Shown: positions 7,814 through 17,582 of the stretch, in pieces
Numbering within the stretch: the stretch's first letter is position 1
How the letters are laid out: each line of letters starts with the position of its first letter
Assembly (NCBI GenBank): GCA_030834695.1
Contig: JAUQXK010000132.1
Coordinates: forward strand, 1 to 46,528
Origin: Desulfobacterales bacterium
GTDB taxonomy: Bacteria > Desulfobacterota > Desulfobacteria > Desulfobacterales > SpSt-501
Length of the DNA: 46,528 nt
Reading direction: 5' to 3'
Program-made: the position numbers and the translations under genes
The notes under the pieces: model-generated
Databases searched by the model: none
The model's input: the letters and a program-made list of their open reading frames with translations, nothing else
What the model was told of the DNA's origin: nothing

Positions 7814-9427
7814 TCACGCTCCGGGGTTTAAAATAGCTTGAAGCCGAATCGATAGGTCCTGGAGCGTGAAGGGTTTCTGAATGAAACCGATGCAGCCGCG
7901 GTTCATGATTTCCCGGGCCTGGCCTTGCATGCTGTAGCCACTGGCGAGCAGTACTTTCACGCGGGGGTGGATGCGTTTGAGTTGATCGAACACTTCGCCG
8001 CCGCCCATTTCCGGCATGATCATATCCAGGATGACCAGGCTGAAGACCTCTGGGGCCTCCCGAAAGCGGTCGATGGCTTCGCGCCCGCTGAGGGCTTGGG
8101 TCACCGTGTACCCAAGCCGTTCGATCATCTGGGCCGTGACGTCCAACACCGCCTGTTCGTCATCCACGAGCAGAATCGTCCCGCTCCCAGCCGCCGGCTT
8201 CCCGCCCGGTGCGGCGTCATCGGAAGTGCGTTGATCCGTCGCCGGCAGAAATACGGAAAAGGTGGAACCCTTGCCCGTCTCTGATTCAACATCGATATAG
8301 CCGTTGTGGCTTTTGACGATTCCGTAAGCCGACGCCAATCCCAGGCCGGTGCCCCGGCCCATCTTCTTGGTCGTAAAAAAGGGGTCGAAAATGCGGGCGA
8401 TCGTCTCGGGCGCCATTCCGACACCCGTATCCGTCACGGTCAGCAACACATACGGCCCCGGTTTAATGCTGTACCCCCTGAAAGGAATCGCCCGGTGCGT
8501 CACGTTGCGGGTTTTCAGGGTGAGTCTGCCGCCGGCCGGCATGGCGTCGGCGGCATTCACGAAAAGATTCAGCAGAACCTGTTCGAGCTGCCCCCTGTCT
8601 GCGATGATGCTCTTGAGATCTTCAGACAGCTGGCGGTGGATGGTAATGTCCTTGCGCATCCGGCCGAACGTTTCAGAGGTCTCCCGCACCAGGTCGTTCA
8701 TCGCCATCGGCCGTGATTCGTACTTGCCTCTGCGCGCATAGCCCAGCAGCTTCGAGGTCAGATCCGCGCCGCTGCGGATGAGGTTTTCAATATTGACCAG
8801 AATGCGGTGATGCGGATGGGCCGCTTCCATATCGAACAGAATCAGAGAGACATTACCCTGGATCGCCATCAACAGGTTGTTGAAATCGTGCGCGATCCCG
8901 CCGGCCAGGGTTCCGATCGCCTCCATTTTTTGAGCCTGCTGCAGCTGGACGGTCAGCTTCTGGCGCTCCTCCTCGGAGCGCTTCTCCTCGGAAATGTCTT
9001 TGCTGTAGGCCACGAGCTGAACGACTTGGCCCTTGTCGCTGCAGACGGGATGAACGGAGTTTGAAAATACCCTGCCGCCGGCCTCGTCTTCAAAGTAAAT
9101 CGGCCTTCCGGTGCGCATCGCTTCAAGGTTCTTCTGTTTCCGAATCTCGACTGCATCCGGCGGCAGGCAGTCAATGAACAACCGGCCCGGCAGATGCTCG
9201 ATCGGAACTCCGGTCAACACGGCGGCTTCTTGGTTGGCGGACAGAATCCGTCCCTGAAAGTCAATCAAGAACGCTGCATTCGGGGTTGCGTTCAGCAAAA
9301 CGCGCGCGGTTTGCTCATACTGTTTCGGATGTTGTTCAGCGGATGAGAAGAGCGTATCATCGGAAGAAACGGCCGGCAGCGGCTCGTTTCCCGAAGGAGG
9401 ATCACTTGCACCAGACGGGGTTTTCAT
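7814..9427 (-). CDS. PAS-domain hybrid histidine kinase with receiver domain
   Basis: A 537-residue soluble hybrid sensor kinase. Order: an N-terminal low-complexity stretch, one PAS domain (about 40-150), HisKA with the phospho-His in GGIAHDFNNLL (about His180), a HATPase_c domain with TDTGVGMAPE and GTGLGLASAYG, and a C-terminal receiver domain with the phospho-Asp at about 468 (VILDMIMPEMGG) and the conserved Lys in IQKPF. No membrane segments, so it senses a cytoplasmic signal through PAS. The AHDFNN kinase subtype often phosphorylates its own receiver. The ATG at 9427 is chosen over an in-frame TTG at 9460. No separate response regulator is adjacent, so its output partner is unknown. Confidence 0.88.
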   Translation of the reverse strand: MKTPSGASDPPSGNEPLPAVSSDDTLFSSAEQHPKQYEQTARVLLNATPNAAFLIDFQGRILSANQEAAVLTGVPIEHLPGRLFIDCLPPDAVEIRKQKNLEAMRTGRPIYFEDEAGGRVFSNSVHPVCSDKGQVVQLVAYSKDISEEKRSEEERQKLTVQLQQAQKMEAIGTLAGGIAHDFNNLLMAIQGNVSLILFDMEAAHPHHRILVNIENLIRSGADLTSKLLGYARRGKYESRPMAMNDLVRETSETFGRMRKDITIHRQLSEDLKSIIADRGQLEQVLLNLFVNAADAMPAGGRLTLKTRNVTHRAIPFRGYSIKPGPYVLLTVTDTGVGMAPETIARIFDPFFTTKKMGRGTGLGLASAYGIVKSHNGYIDVESETGKGSTFSVFLPATDQRTSDDAAPGGKPAAGSGTILLVDDEQAVLDVTAQMIERLGYTVTQALSGREAIDRFREAPEVFSLVILDMIMPEMGGGEVFDQLKRIHPRVKVLLASGYSMQGQAREIMNRGCIGFIQKPFTLQDLSIRLQAILNPGA

Positions 9428-9650
9428 TACGGACCCTTGTTCCCATGACCTTCTGTTCAAGGCCAGATCCGAGATTCAGCATTCTGCACGGGGAAAAAGG
9501 CTCACCCTGCCTGGTCACAGCATAAAGCATGCCATTTTTATACGGTCATCGAACCTTAAAAATTAGCAGTGATTCAATCAAGTTAGATCAGCGATGCGTG
9601 ATAAGTGCGTTGGTCCGAACAATTTGCAAGCGTCATTTTCTTGACCGAGT

Positions 9651-10568
9651 TTACACCACCGATGGCTTGGCGGTTTTTTTCGCGTAACCGGCGGCTTCCA
9701 GGCCGGCCACGCAGCCTTCACCCACGGCTTTGGCCACCTGCCAGGGAGGTCCGGTGATGTCTCCGGCCGCATATAGTCCGGGCACGCTGGTCTCCATTTT
9801 CTTGTTGGTCTGGATGTGCTTCATCTCATCATCCAACGCGACCCCCAACAACCCGGCCAGTTCCATGACGCCTCTGGCGCCCAATTCAATGAACACGCCT
9901 TGAACCATCAACCGCGAGCCGTCGTTCATGACGACCCCTGCGACTTCGTCCTTGCCGATGATCTCTTTGACCTTGCTGTTTTCATGAAGTACCACGGCGC
10001 TTTGGCGCACTTCGGCTGCGAGGGCTGGACTGATATCGAGCGTCTCGCAGACCAGATGCACCGTCCGGGCATAAGCGAGCATCGACAGGGCGCCGCTGGC
10101 CGCCGCGCTGCCGTTGCCGGTCACCGCCACCTCGGCCCCCTTGTAAAAGTTGCAGTCGCACTCGACACAGTAGCTGACGCCCCGGCCGAGCAGTTCCTTC
10201 TCGCCCGGTACCCCCAGCCGCTTGCGCGCCGTTCCGGTGGCGATGACCACGGCGCCGGCCCCGATGATGGTTCCGCTTTCCAGCGTAATCTTGAAGCGGC
10301 CCTCATCCATCGCAATGGATAGAACGTCCTCATTCAGGAACGCTGCCCCAAAAGTGGCCGCCTGCTGCCGCCCGGTCTTGATGATGTCCTCACCGGTTGT
10401 GTTGAACACACAGCAATAGTTTTCGACGTGGTGGTGGAAAATGCTGCTTTTGCTCTCTTGGCCGAGGACGAGCACAGTGACCTTTTTGCGCGCTGCATGA
10501 ATCGCTGCCTGCAACCCGGCCGGTCCGGTGCCCAGAATGACGACATCGCATTTTTTTATATCCGCCAT
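9651..10568 (-). CDS. Thioredoxin-reductase-like FAD/NAD(P)-dependent disulfide oxidoreductase
   Basis: A 305-residue flavoprotein of the low-molecular-weight thioredoxin reductase fold. The FAD site GTGPAG is at 13-18, a redox CxxC (CVEC, Cys134/137) sits at the TrxR-typical position, and the second nucleotide site is GNGSAAASGAL. The FAD-binding ending is LYAAGDITGPPWQ. An extra Cys at 139 replaces the usual DG(A/F) context (CVECDCNF), so the partner may be a non-standard thioredoxin or glutaredoxin. The ATG at 10568 has GGGAGGG about 11 nt upstream; the frame upstream to 10625 is probably not translated. Third in a leftward run with a cupin and a thiamine-binding-like gene. Confidence 0.85.
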   Translation of the reverse strand: MADIKKCDVVILGTGPAGLQAAIHAARKKVTVLVLGQESKSSIFHHHVENYCCVFNTTGEDIIKTGRQQAATFGAAFLNEDVLSIAMDEGRFKITLESGTIIGAGAVVIATGTARKRLGVPGEKELLGRGVSYCVECDCNFYKGAEVAVTGNGSAAASGALSMLAYARTVHLVCETLDISPALAAEVRQSAVVLHENSKVKEIIGKDEVAGVVMNDGSRLMVQGVFIELGARGVMELAGLLGVALDDEMKHIQTNKKMETSVPGLYAAGDITGPPWQVAKAVGEGCVAGLEAAGYAKKTAKPSVV

Positions 10569-10694
10569 GTGCTGTTTTCCCTCCCAGAACGTGAATGGCA
10601 TCTCTGAACCGGCCGGCGGCTGCAAGGAGCCGCCGGTCCAGTAAAGGCTCCATAGAGCGGCGCGGAAGAAAAGATAACACCCGCACCGTGTTTT

Positions 10695-11354
10695 TCAATT
10701 CGGCGGGGTGGCCGCCATCATCTTCACCGCCTGCTTCACAAGCATCCTCTTTTTCAAGTGCGGAGGATAGACCCGATGAACACGGCCGGACTCGAGGCTG
10801 AAGCGTTGAATGAAAGGCCGCCGCAACGGAGCGCCATAGACGCTGGCCATGAGGCTGGTTCCGTCATCCGGGTTGCCGGTGCGGTGGATGCCCTGGTCGA
10901 GCGGCAATGTTGTTTCGGTTTCCCCCGGTCTCAGCACCGAGCGCCCGGACATTCGCAGGCGCGTTTGCCCCGGTGCGGTGCCGTCATCTTCGTTTCGATA
11001 GCGGAGGACTTCGATGGGTCCAAGAGCCGAAGCGGAAACACCCCAGGAAACGTGGTCATGCACAAAGGTATGCTCGCCCGGACCGAAGATGTAAAATCGC
11101 AGTGAAAACCTGCGCCCCGAATCGCGGTAGAGGACCAGTTCATTATCAAACAGAGTCTCTTGGCGCAGGTTGGGGTAGGGATGGCCGCTGAGGATCCCCT
11201 TTAACATGCCTTCGAACAACTCCCGTCGGTAGAGCAGCTTCGGCAACTCGGTTCGGAAAAAAGCAATCCGGCCCTCGCCGTCGGCGATGCCCTTGATGGC
11301 CGACGACCAGTCCCGGCAAACCGCCTGCAATTCGTCTGATGACGGGTTAACCAT
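10695..11354 (-). CDS. Cysteine-dioxygenase-like cupin protein
   Basis: A 219-residue cupin of the cysteine dioxygenase type I superfamily. These enzymes oxidise small thiols with O2 at a mononuclear Fe(II) held by three His. The metal motif is seen as HTFVHDH (His95, 99, 101), and a third ligand is plausible at His157 (DQGIHRTGN). The strands around RFYIFGPGEHT and SVYGAPLRR match the cupin barrel. The substrate may be cysteine, 3-mercaptopropionate or another thiol; sequence alone does not decide. Its placement beside a thiol-disulfide oxidoreductase gene fits sulfur or thiol metabolism, which is inference. Confidence 0.75.
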   Translation of the reverse strand: MVNPSSDELQAVCRDWSSAIKGIADGEGRIAFFRTELPKLLYRRELFEGMLKGILSGHPYPNLRQETLFDNELVLYRDSGRRFSLRFYIFGPGEHTFVHDHVSWGVSASALGPIEVLRYRNEDDGTAPGQTRLRMSGRSVLRPGETETTLPLDQGIHRTGNPDDGTSLMASVYGAPLRRPFIQRFSLESGRVHRVYPPHLKKRMLVKQAVKMMAATPPN

Positions 11355-11532
11355 CGCAGTTATTACCCCGGCACTAAAATATGTTCAATGCGGTCCTTTC
11401 ACGCATCGGCGGCGCGAGTTTTCGGCCGCCGCGCACCGCAACCATCCGTTCAACGAACCAGCGACCGGCAGCTATCCCGCCTATCTGGTTTCTGCTGTTC
11501 GCCGGGCAGACAGGTCCATGGACAAACGTCTT

Positions 11533-11826
11533 CTAAAGCTTCTCTTTCACCGATTCGACTTTGCGCTGCATCCGTCCGGTCGGCCCTTGGCGGTAATCGG
11601 CCTTGAGCGACAGGACGACCCGGTTGCAGTCCTGGCGCATGGTTTCGAAGCAGCGCTTGACCACGGCCATCACCTGCTCCCACTCGCCTTCGATGCTGGT
11701 GCCCATCGATCGGAACTCGTAGGGCAGTCCGCTTTCCTGGATAATTTTGATCGAACGGGCTACGTAGGGGCTCAGGCTTTCGCCCTTGTCGAGGGGATAC
11801 ATCGAAAAGTCCAAAATGACGCTCAT
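11533..11826 (-). CDS. MTH1187-family (YkoF-like) thiamine-binding-type protein
   Basis: A 97-residue small protein of the MTH1187/DUF77 family with a ferredoxin-like alpha/beta fold. Landmarks are the N-terminal strand SVILDFSMYPLDKGESLSPYVA, the YEFRSMGTSIEGEW core and the C-terminal helix ending VESVKEKL. Homologues of the wider family bind thiamine or related pyrimidines. AAGGAG lies 7-8 nt upstream of the ATG. It is separated by about 180 nt from the cupin gene downstream and probably begins the leftward group 11.8-9.65 kb. Confidence 0.82.
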   Translation of the reverse strand: MSVILDFSMYPLDKGESLSPYVARSIKIIQESGLPYEFRSMGTSIEGEWEQVMAVVKRCFETMRQDCNRVVLSLKADYRQGPTGRMQRKVESVKEKL

Positions 11827-11878
11827 GGGATGACTCCTTCCTTGCGTTTGACATTCAAGGGTTCATTTCTTAGAACAA

Positions 11879-11905
11879 ATTATCACGGCTTGCATTCGAT
11901 GTAAA
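11879..11905 (-). promoter_or_regulatory. Possible promoter of the thiamine-binding-type gene
   Basis: On the - strand TTTACA (11905-11900), a short 15-nt spacer, and GATAAT (11884-11879), about 55 nt ahead of the start codon. A TAATTT with a 17-nt spacer is the alternative -10. Confidence 0.3.
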
Positions 11906-11945
11906 AAGTTCTTCTACGAAGAAACCGACCCGCAAGGAGACCCCG

Positions 11946-14432
11946 ATGCCCGAGACCGCGCCCTTGAATTACCGCTTGCGCCTGATCCCTGACCTGAACC
12001 GATTCACCTTCGAGGGCCACGTCGGAATCCGGCTACGTCTGCCGGATCCCGCCGACGAGGTCGTTTTGAACGCCGCCGAACTTGCGATCTGGAGCTGCGG
12101 AGTTCAGCGCGGTGATGATCTCATCCCGTGTGCCTACCGGGTGGAACCGAACCGGGAAGAGTTGCGCATCCAGCTTCCCGAGGCCATGGCGGGCGACATT
12201 CTGCTCGATATCGACTATGCCGGCCGGATCAACGACCGGATGGCAGGGTTTTATCGCAGCCGCTGCCTTCACAAGGGCCGCCGCTACATTGCCATCACCC
12301 AGTTCGAGGAAAGCGACGCCCGCCGGGCCTTCCCCTGCATGGACCACCCCAGCCGCAAAGCGACTTTCGACATCGAAATGGTCGTCGGCCGCTGCCTAAC
12401 GGCCGTCGCCAATACCGATATCAAAGCGCAGGAGATGCTCAAGGGCGGTAAAAAGCGCGTGATTTTCGAGACCACGCCCAAGATGTCCACCTATCTGGTC
12501 TTTTTCGGCGTGGGCGAGTTCGAGACGCTTCAGGATCCGATCGACGGCCGCGTGCGGGTGCTCACGCTGCCGCCCTCGCAGAGATACGCCCGCTTCGGGC
12601 TGGAGTTCGGCCGCAAGGCGCTGACGTTCAGCGAATCCTACTACGGCATCCCGTATCCGCTCTCCAAGATGGACCTCATTTCCGTCCCCGATTTCGCTTT
12701 CGGCGCCATGGAGAACTGGGGCGCCATCACTTTTCGCGAAAACCTGTTGCTGCACTATCCGGGAATCACGTCCAGATCCGGGGAGGAGCGGATCTGCGAG
12801 GTGATCGCCCACGAGATCGCCCATCAGTGGTTCGGCAATCTGGTGACGCCGTCGGATTGGAAATATCTTTGGCTCAACGAGAGCTTTGCCACTTATTTCG
12901 GCTACGGCGTTGTCGCTCACTACTACCCCGACTGGGGGATTTGGCAACAGTTCCTGCACGGCACCACGGCCACGGCTATGCAACGGGACGCCCTGCTCGA
13001 AAACGTCGCCATCGAGATTCCCGGCGGCGAGCACCTGGTGATCAACACCAGCACCGCCCCCATCATTTATAACAAGGGGGGCAGCATTTTGAGGCAGGTC
13101 GAGGGTTACATCGGGCCTGCCTGTTTCCAGAAGGGCTTGCGGCATTATCTGCAAACGCATGCGTACCAGAGCGCCGAAAGCCGCCATCTCTGGGAAGCGT
13201 TCGAGGAGGCCTCCGACCGACCGGTCACCGCCATGATGAAGAACTGGGTCGAACAGCCGGGCTTTCCGCTGGTAACCGCCGTCCGCCAGAAAGACACGCT
13301 GTTGCTGTCCCAGCGACGATTCACCTACCTGCCCAACGACTCCGGCCAAACATGGCTGATTCCGGTCAACCTGCGAACCTTTACGGCCAGCGGCGAGTCC
13401 CGTGCCGTTTCGGTTTTAATGGACTCGGCCGAGATGCGGATCGACCTCGCGGGGGAGACGGTCGCCTTCAAGTTGAACGACGGGCAGACCGGTTTTTACC
13501 GGGTGAAATATGCCAGCTCGGACGAGCTGCAGCGCCTGGGCGAAATGGTGCGGAAGAAAACCTTGCCGCCGGAAGACCGCTGGGGACTCCAAAACGATCT
13601 CTACGCGCTCGCTCTCGCCGGCGACGTCGGCCTCGACGACTATCTTGCGTTTCTGGAGCACTACCGTCCGGAAGACAGCTATCTGCCGCTTGCCAGCATC
13701 GCCGCCAACCTTTCCCATGCGCATTTGACGGCCGGCCGGGAGACGGCTGTGCGGATCGCGGCGTTGGCCGGGCCCTGGCTGGGCGAGGTGCTCGACCGCA
13801 CGGGCTGCGCTCCCCGAACGGCAGAGGATCAGACAACGGCCATCCTGCGCGACCAGATTTTATTCGACGCGGTTCAATACGGCTGCCGGGAGGCTGAGGC
13901 CTTCGCGGTCGAACGATTCGAGGAGCTCCGGAAGGGCGGGACCGTGCACCCGGACATCCTGCGCAGCGTCCTGCAGACCGGAGCCTGGCACGGTGACGGC
14001 CGCGACTTCAGCTGGTTCGACCGGCGTTTCCAGAAGTGCGAAAGCGAGCACGAACGCATGACCGTTCTGGCCGCACTGGGATGCTTTCGCGGACGTCGGG
14101 AGATCGAAAAGGTGCTCGACTACGTGCTGACCGCGGTGCCGCCTCGGAACAAGTTCATTCCGGTGGTGGCGCTGGCCGCCAACCCTGCGGCAGCGGCCAT
14201 TTTGTGGGACTGGTATGTCAGCCGCCTGCCGCAGATCGAACAGTTTCATCCGATGCTCTACGAACGGGTGATTGCGGCGATCGTGCCGGCCGCCGGCATG
14301 GAGCGCCCTGAAGAGGTCCGCGGGTTCTTTGCGGAATACGTGAAGAAGACCGGGAAGGCCCGGGACGTGATCCGGCTTTCTCTGGAGCGCATGGAGATCA
14401 ACTGCAGCATGCGGCGGCGCTGCAACCCTTGA
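11946..14432 (+). CDS. M1-family zinc aminopeptidase
   Basis: An 828-residue gluzincin aminopeptidase that trims N-terminal amino acids from peptides. The substrate-recognition motif GAMENWG begins at residue 253, the zinc site HEIAH is at 289-293, and the third ligand Glu312 sits in LNESFA at the correct 18-residue spacing. The catalytic Tyr is plausible in INTSTAPIIYNKGG. The C-terminal ERAP1-like helical domain is present (about 500-815), giving the full length of PepN/puromycin-sensitive relatives. There is no signal peptide, so it is cytoplasmic. AAGGAG lies 7 nt before the ATG. The stop codon overlaps the -35 box of the respiratory operon promoter. Confidence 0.93.
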   Translation: MPETAPLNYRLRLIPDLNRFTFEGHVGIRLRLPDPADEVVLNAAELAIWSCGVQRGDDLIPCAYRVEPNREELRIQLPEAMAGDILLDIDYAGRINDRMAGFYRSRCLHKGRRYIAITQFEESDARRAFPCMDHPSRKATFDIEMVVGRCLTAVANTDIKAQEMLKGGKKRVIFETTPKMSTYLVFFGVGEFETLQDPIDGRVRVLTLPPSQRYARFGLEFGRKALTFSESYYGIPYPLSKMDLISVPDFAFGAMENWGAITFRENLLLHYPGITSRSGEERICEVIAHEIAHQWFGNLVTPSDWKYLWLNESFATYFGYGVVAHYYPDWGIWQQFLHGTTATAMQRDALLENVAIEIPGGEHLVINTSTAPIIYNKGGSILRQVEGYIGPACFQKGLRHYLQTHAYQSAESRHLWEAFEEASDRPVTAMMKNWVEQPGFPLVTAVRQKDTLLLSQRRFTYLPNDSGQTWLIPVNLRTFTASGESRAVSVLMDSAEMRIDLAGETVAFKLNDGQTGFYRVKYASSDELQRLGEMVRKKTLPPEDRWGLQNDLYALALAGDVGLDDYLAFLEHYRPEDSYLPLASIAANLSHAHLTAGRETAVRIAALAGPWLGEVLDRTGCAPRTAEDQTTAILRDQILFDAVQYGCREAEAFAVERFEELRKGGTVHPDILRSVLQTGAWHGDGRDFSWFDRRFQKCESEHERMTVLAALGCFRGRREIEKVLDYVLTAVPPRNKFIPVVALAANPAAAAILWDWYVSRLPQIEQFHPMLYERVIAAIVPAAGMERPEEVRGFFAEYVKKTGKARDVIRLSLERMEINCSMRRRCNP

Positions 14433-14458
14433 CACCGTCGGAACGTTTCCGCTATAGA
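14429..14458 (+). promoter_or_regulatory. Promoter of the alternative complex III operon with palindromic spacer
   Basis: A perfect TTGACA (14429-14434), an 18-nt spacer and TATAGA (14453-14458). The spacer holds the palindrome CGGAA-CGT-TTCCG (14439-14451), a plausible operator. The -35 overlaps the stop codon of the aminopeptidase gene. About 100 nt of leader separate it from actB. Confidence 0.6.
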
Positions 14459-14567
14459 GCCACTATGTGGTGTTCCACACCTGGCTTGCCCGAACGCGTC
14501 CGATGGATCGTGCTTCACCCCCTGTTCTCCCGGCCCCTGTGAACCACGGTTGGAGCTTGTTACGCAT

Positions 14568-17513
14568 ATGAACCGTCGCACGTTCCTCAAATTGGCCGGC
14601 TTGGGCAGCGTTTCCTTCGCTGCCGGCTGCAGCCCCGAGTCCCCCAAACATCTTTACAGCCTGGTTCAGGCGCCGGAAAACATGGTGACCGGCAAGGCCA
14701 CCTGGTACGCGTCCACCTGCCGGGAGTGCCCGGCCGGCTGTGGCGTCATCGCAAAAAACCGCGAAGGACGGGTGGTCAAACTGGAGGGCAACCCCCTGCA
14801 CCCGCTCAACCGGGGCAAGCTCTGCATGCGCGGCCAAGCTGCGTTGCAGGCGGTTTACAATCCGGACCGACTGCAATCACCCCTTCTGAGGGAGACGGAC
14901 GGATTCACCCCGATCGGTTTCGAACAGGCCGGTACCATTCTGAAAAAAAAGACCTGGGAGGCGGCCCGCAAAGGCTCCAATCGGGTGCGGCTGCTGACCG
15001 AAACCGTTGGCGAAAGCCAGATGGAGCTTTTCCGGACCGCGCTCCGGAACTGGGATTCCCAGGATCCGGTCGTGTTCGAGCCCTATGCCTATGAAGCGCT
15101 GAAGACCGCCAACCGCGACGTGTTCGGTGTGGATGGGTTGGTATCCTACCGCATGGATCAAGCGGATGTGCTGCTGTCCTTTGGTGCCGAGTTCCTGGAG
15201 ACTTGGTTGTCTCCGGTGGAGTATGCCTGGAAGTTCAAAGCGATGCACGCCACGCGTGGCGCGGAGAAAGGTGTTTTTTTTCTGGTCAGTCCGTTGCAGA
15301 CGCTGACGGGAGCCAATGCGGACCACTGGCTCAGCTGTGCTCCCGGCAGCGAAGCGGTCGTCGCACTGGGTTTGGTGCGGCAAATGCTGGACATTCAGCG
15401 CGGCAGACGCCTGCCTCCAACCCTGCGTCAGGCCCTGCTGAAGGCCACCGACTTTTATTCGCAGGAGACCGTGCTCCGACTTTCGGGCATCCCCATGGAA
15501 GCCTACGAGCGGCTGGTCGTTCGGCTGGCGGAAGCCAAGCTTCCGCTGGTGCTGGGTTCCGGCAGCGGGCTTTCCGACGAGAACGGCCTGCGCACCAACC
15601 TGGCCGCCAACCTGCTGAACCTCATCCTGGACCCCAACCTGAAGCTTATCGACGCCGGCCATCGCCATCGCGTTGAAACCGCCGGGCGCCGGGCGGAGGT
15701 GCTTGATTTTTTCAAGGCCCTGTCCGCGGGCGGGGCGGACCTGCTGATCCTCAACAACGTCAACCCCGCGTTCAGCCTGCCTCCCGAAAGCGGCGTCGCG
15801 GCCGCGCTGAAAGCGTCGGGTCTCTTTGTCGTGAGCTTCTCCAATTTCCTCGACGAAACCTCCCGGCTGTCCGATCTGATCCTGCCGGTCAAGCTTCCGC
15901 TGGAGACTTGGGACGATTACAGCGGCTGGTCGACCGTCGTTTCCACCCTCCAACCGACAATGGGAGCGCTTTCCGGCTCGCCCCACCTGGGAGATCTCTT
16001 TCTGGAGGCCGGTTTTGAAAGCCAGCCCCCGGCGCCGAATTTCAAAACCTACGTGGCGCGCCGGCTGCAGACGGAAAGGCGCATCGCCAACGAACTCGAA
16101 TGGCTGCGGGCATTGCAGCAGGGCGGCGTTTTTCCGGCCGCGGGGCAGGCGCCCGCCGCCATGTCGATGGCCGTTCCGGAGCAGTTGCCCGCCGCGCTCG
16201 CCGACCCTTACTCACCGGCACCGGCGGCCGGACTGGCGTTTGCCGCCGTGCCCTCGCTGCGCCTGTTCGACGGCCGCGGGGCGAACAAACCGTGGCTGTG
16301 CGAAATCCCGGACGCCATCTGCCGCATCGCCTGGCAGTCGCCGGTCCGGATGCATCCCGACACGGCCCGCGCGCGAGGCCTTAAGTCAGCCGACATCGTC
16401 CAGATCCGATCGCGCGAAGGCCGCATCGAAGCTCCGGTCTATGTCACCGAGACGATCCATCCGAGCCTTCTCGCGATGGAAACCGGCCAGGGTCACAGCG
16501 CCTACGGCCGCTATGCCGAAAAGGCCGGCGCCAACCCCTTCGCCCTTCTGCCCGCGGCGACTGACCCGGCATGCGGGGGAGCATCCACCTACCTGGCCGC
16601 GGTTGCGATGGAAGCCACCGGCCGCCGCATCCAGCTGGCGAACACCGATGGGAGCCGTACCCAGCACGGGCGGGCCTTTATTCTGACCGCTACGATAGAC
16701 GAACTGCTCAAGGGCGGCCGGCCGGCTCGAACCGGCTTGACCATGGACACCTTTCCGCTCACCCTGCCGCTGCCGGAAGGCTATGACCCCAAGCGCGACT
16801 TTTACCCGCCCCACGATCACGACCACTACCGTTGGGCCATGGTCGTGGACCTGGACCGCTGCATCGGCTGCGGCGCCTGTGCGGCGGCCTGCTACGCCGA
16901 GAACAACGTCGGCATCGTCGGCGAGTCGCGCATCGTTCAAGGCCGCGAAATGGCCTGGCTGGAGATCGTTCGCTATCACGATGAACGCCGCATGCAGCGC
17001 GTGATGTTCATGCCCATGCTCTGCCAGCACTGCGACAACGCGCCCTGCGAGTCGGTCTGCCCGGTCTACGCGCCGCATCATTCCGCCGAGGGATTGAACA
17101 ACCAGATTTACAACCGCTGCATCGGCACGCGCTTCTGCTCCCAGAACTGCCCGTACAAGGTGCGGCGCTTCAACTGGTTCGATTGGGAATGGCCGGAGCC
17201 GATGAACCAGCAGCTGAACCCCGACGTGACCGTGCGCAGCAAGGGCGTCATGGAAAAGTGCTCGTTCTGCGTCCAGCGCATCAAGGAGGCGCGCACCCGG
17301 GCCAAGAACGAGAACCGGCCCATCCGCGAAGGCGAGGTTACGCCGGCGTGCGTCCAGACCTGCCCGACCGACGCGCTGGTATTCGGGAACCTGATGGACA
17401 AGGATAGCCGCGTGCGCCGGCTCTGCGAAGACCCCCGGGCCTACCAGGCCATGGGATATCTGAACACAAAGCCGGCGGTGATATACCTGAAAAAAGTTTT
17501 GCACGAAGTTTAG
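14568..17513 (+). CDS. actB: Alternative complex III subunit B (molybdopterin-like/Fe-S fusion)
   Basis: A 981-residue periplasmic iron-sulfur subunit of quinol:cytochrome c oxidoreductase. The N-terminus has a twin-arginine signal (NRRTFLKL) leading to a lipobox-like FAAGC with Cys21, so it is probably Tat-exported and lipid-anchored. A CxxCxxxC...C cluster motif (Cys51, 54, 58, 86) opens a molybdopterin-oxidoreductase-like domain; in ActB proteins this domain is known to lack molybdenum. The C-terminal part (about 755-945) is a ferredoxin-type domain with four Cys clusters (CIGCGACAAAC, CQHCDNAPCESVCP, CIGTRFCSQNCP, CSFC...CVQTCP), matching the three 4Fe-4S plus one 3Fe-4S of the family. 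The ATG at 14568 is preferred over an in-frame TTG at 14550 because it starts right at the Tat motif. Confidence 0.92.
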   Translation: MNRRTFLKLAGLGSVSFAAGCSPESPKHLYSLVQAPENMVTGKATWYASTCRECPAGCGVIAKNREGRVVKLEGNPLHPLNRGKLCMRGQAALQAVYNPDRLQSPLLRETDGFTPIGFEQAGTILKKKTWEAARKGSNRVRLLTETVGESQMELFRTALRNWDSQDPVVFEPYAYEALKTANRDVFGVDGLVSYRMDQADVLLSFGAEFLETWLSPVEYAWKFKAMHATRGAEKGVFFLVSPLQTLTGANADHWLSCAPGSEAVVALGLVRQMLDIQRGRRLPPTLRQALLKATDFYSQETVLRLSGIPMEAYERLVVRLAEAKLPLVLGSGSGLSDENGLRTNLAANLLNLILDPNLKLIDAGHRHRVETAGRRAEVLDFFKALSAGGADLLILNNVNPAFSLPPESGVAAALKASGLFVVSFSNFLDETSRLSDLILPVKLPLETWDDYSGWSTVVSTLQPTMGALSGSPHLGDLFLEAGFESQPPAPNFKTYVARRLQTERRIANELEWLRALQQGGVFPAAGQAPAAMSMAVPEQLPAALADPYSPAPAAGLAFAAVPSLRLFDGRGANKPWLCEIPDAICRIAWQSPVRMHPDTARARGLKSADIVQIRSREGRIEAPVYVTETIHPSLLAMETGQGHSAYGRYAEKAGANPFALLPAATDPACGGASTYLAAVAMEATGRRIQLANTDGSRTQHGRAFILTATIDELLKGGRPARTGLTMDTFPLTLPLPEGYDPKRDFYPPHDHDHYRWAMVVDLDRCIGCGACAAACYAENNVGIVGESRIVQGREMAWLEIVRYHDERRMQRVMFMPMLCQHCDNAPCESVCPVYAPHHSAEGLNNQIYNRCIGTRFCSQNCPYKVRRFNWFDWEWPEPMNQQLNPDVTVRSKGVMEKCSFCVQRIKEARTRAKNENRPIREGEVTPACVQTCPTDALVFGNLMDKDSRVRRLCEDPRAYQAMGYLNTKPAVIYLKKVLHEV

Positions 17514-17582
17514 AGGGCAATAGCAGATACTGGATACCGGATTCTTGATGCTCGATAGAAGCATGGCTATTTTTTCATCCGG

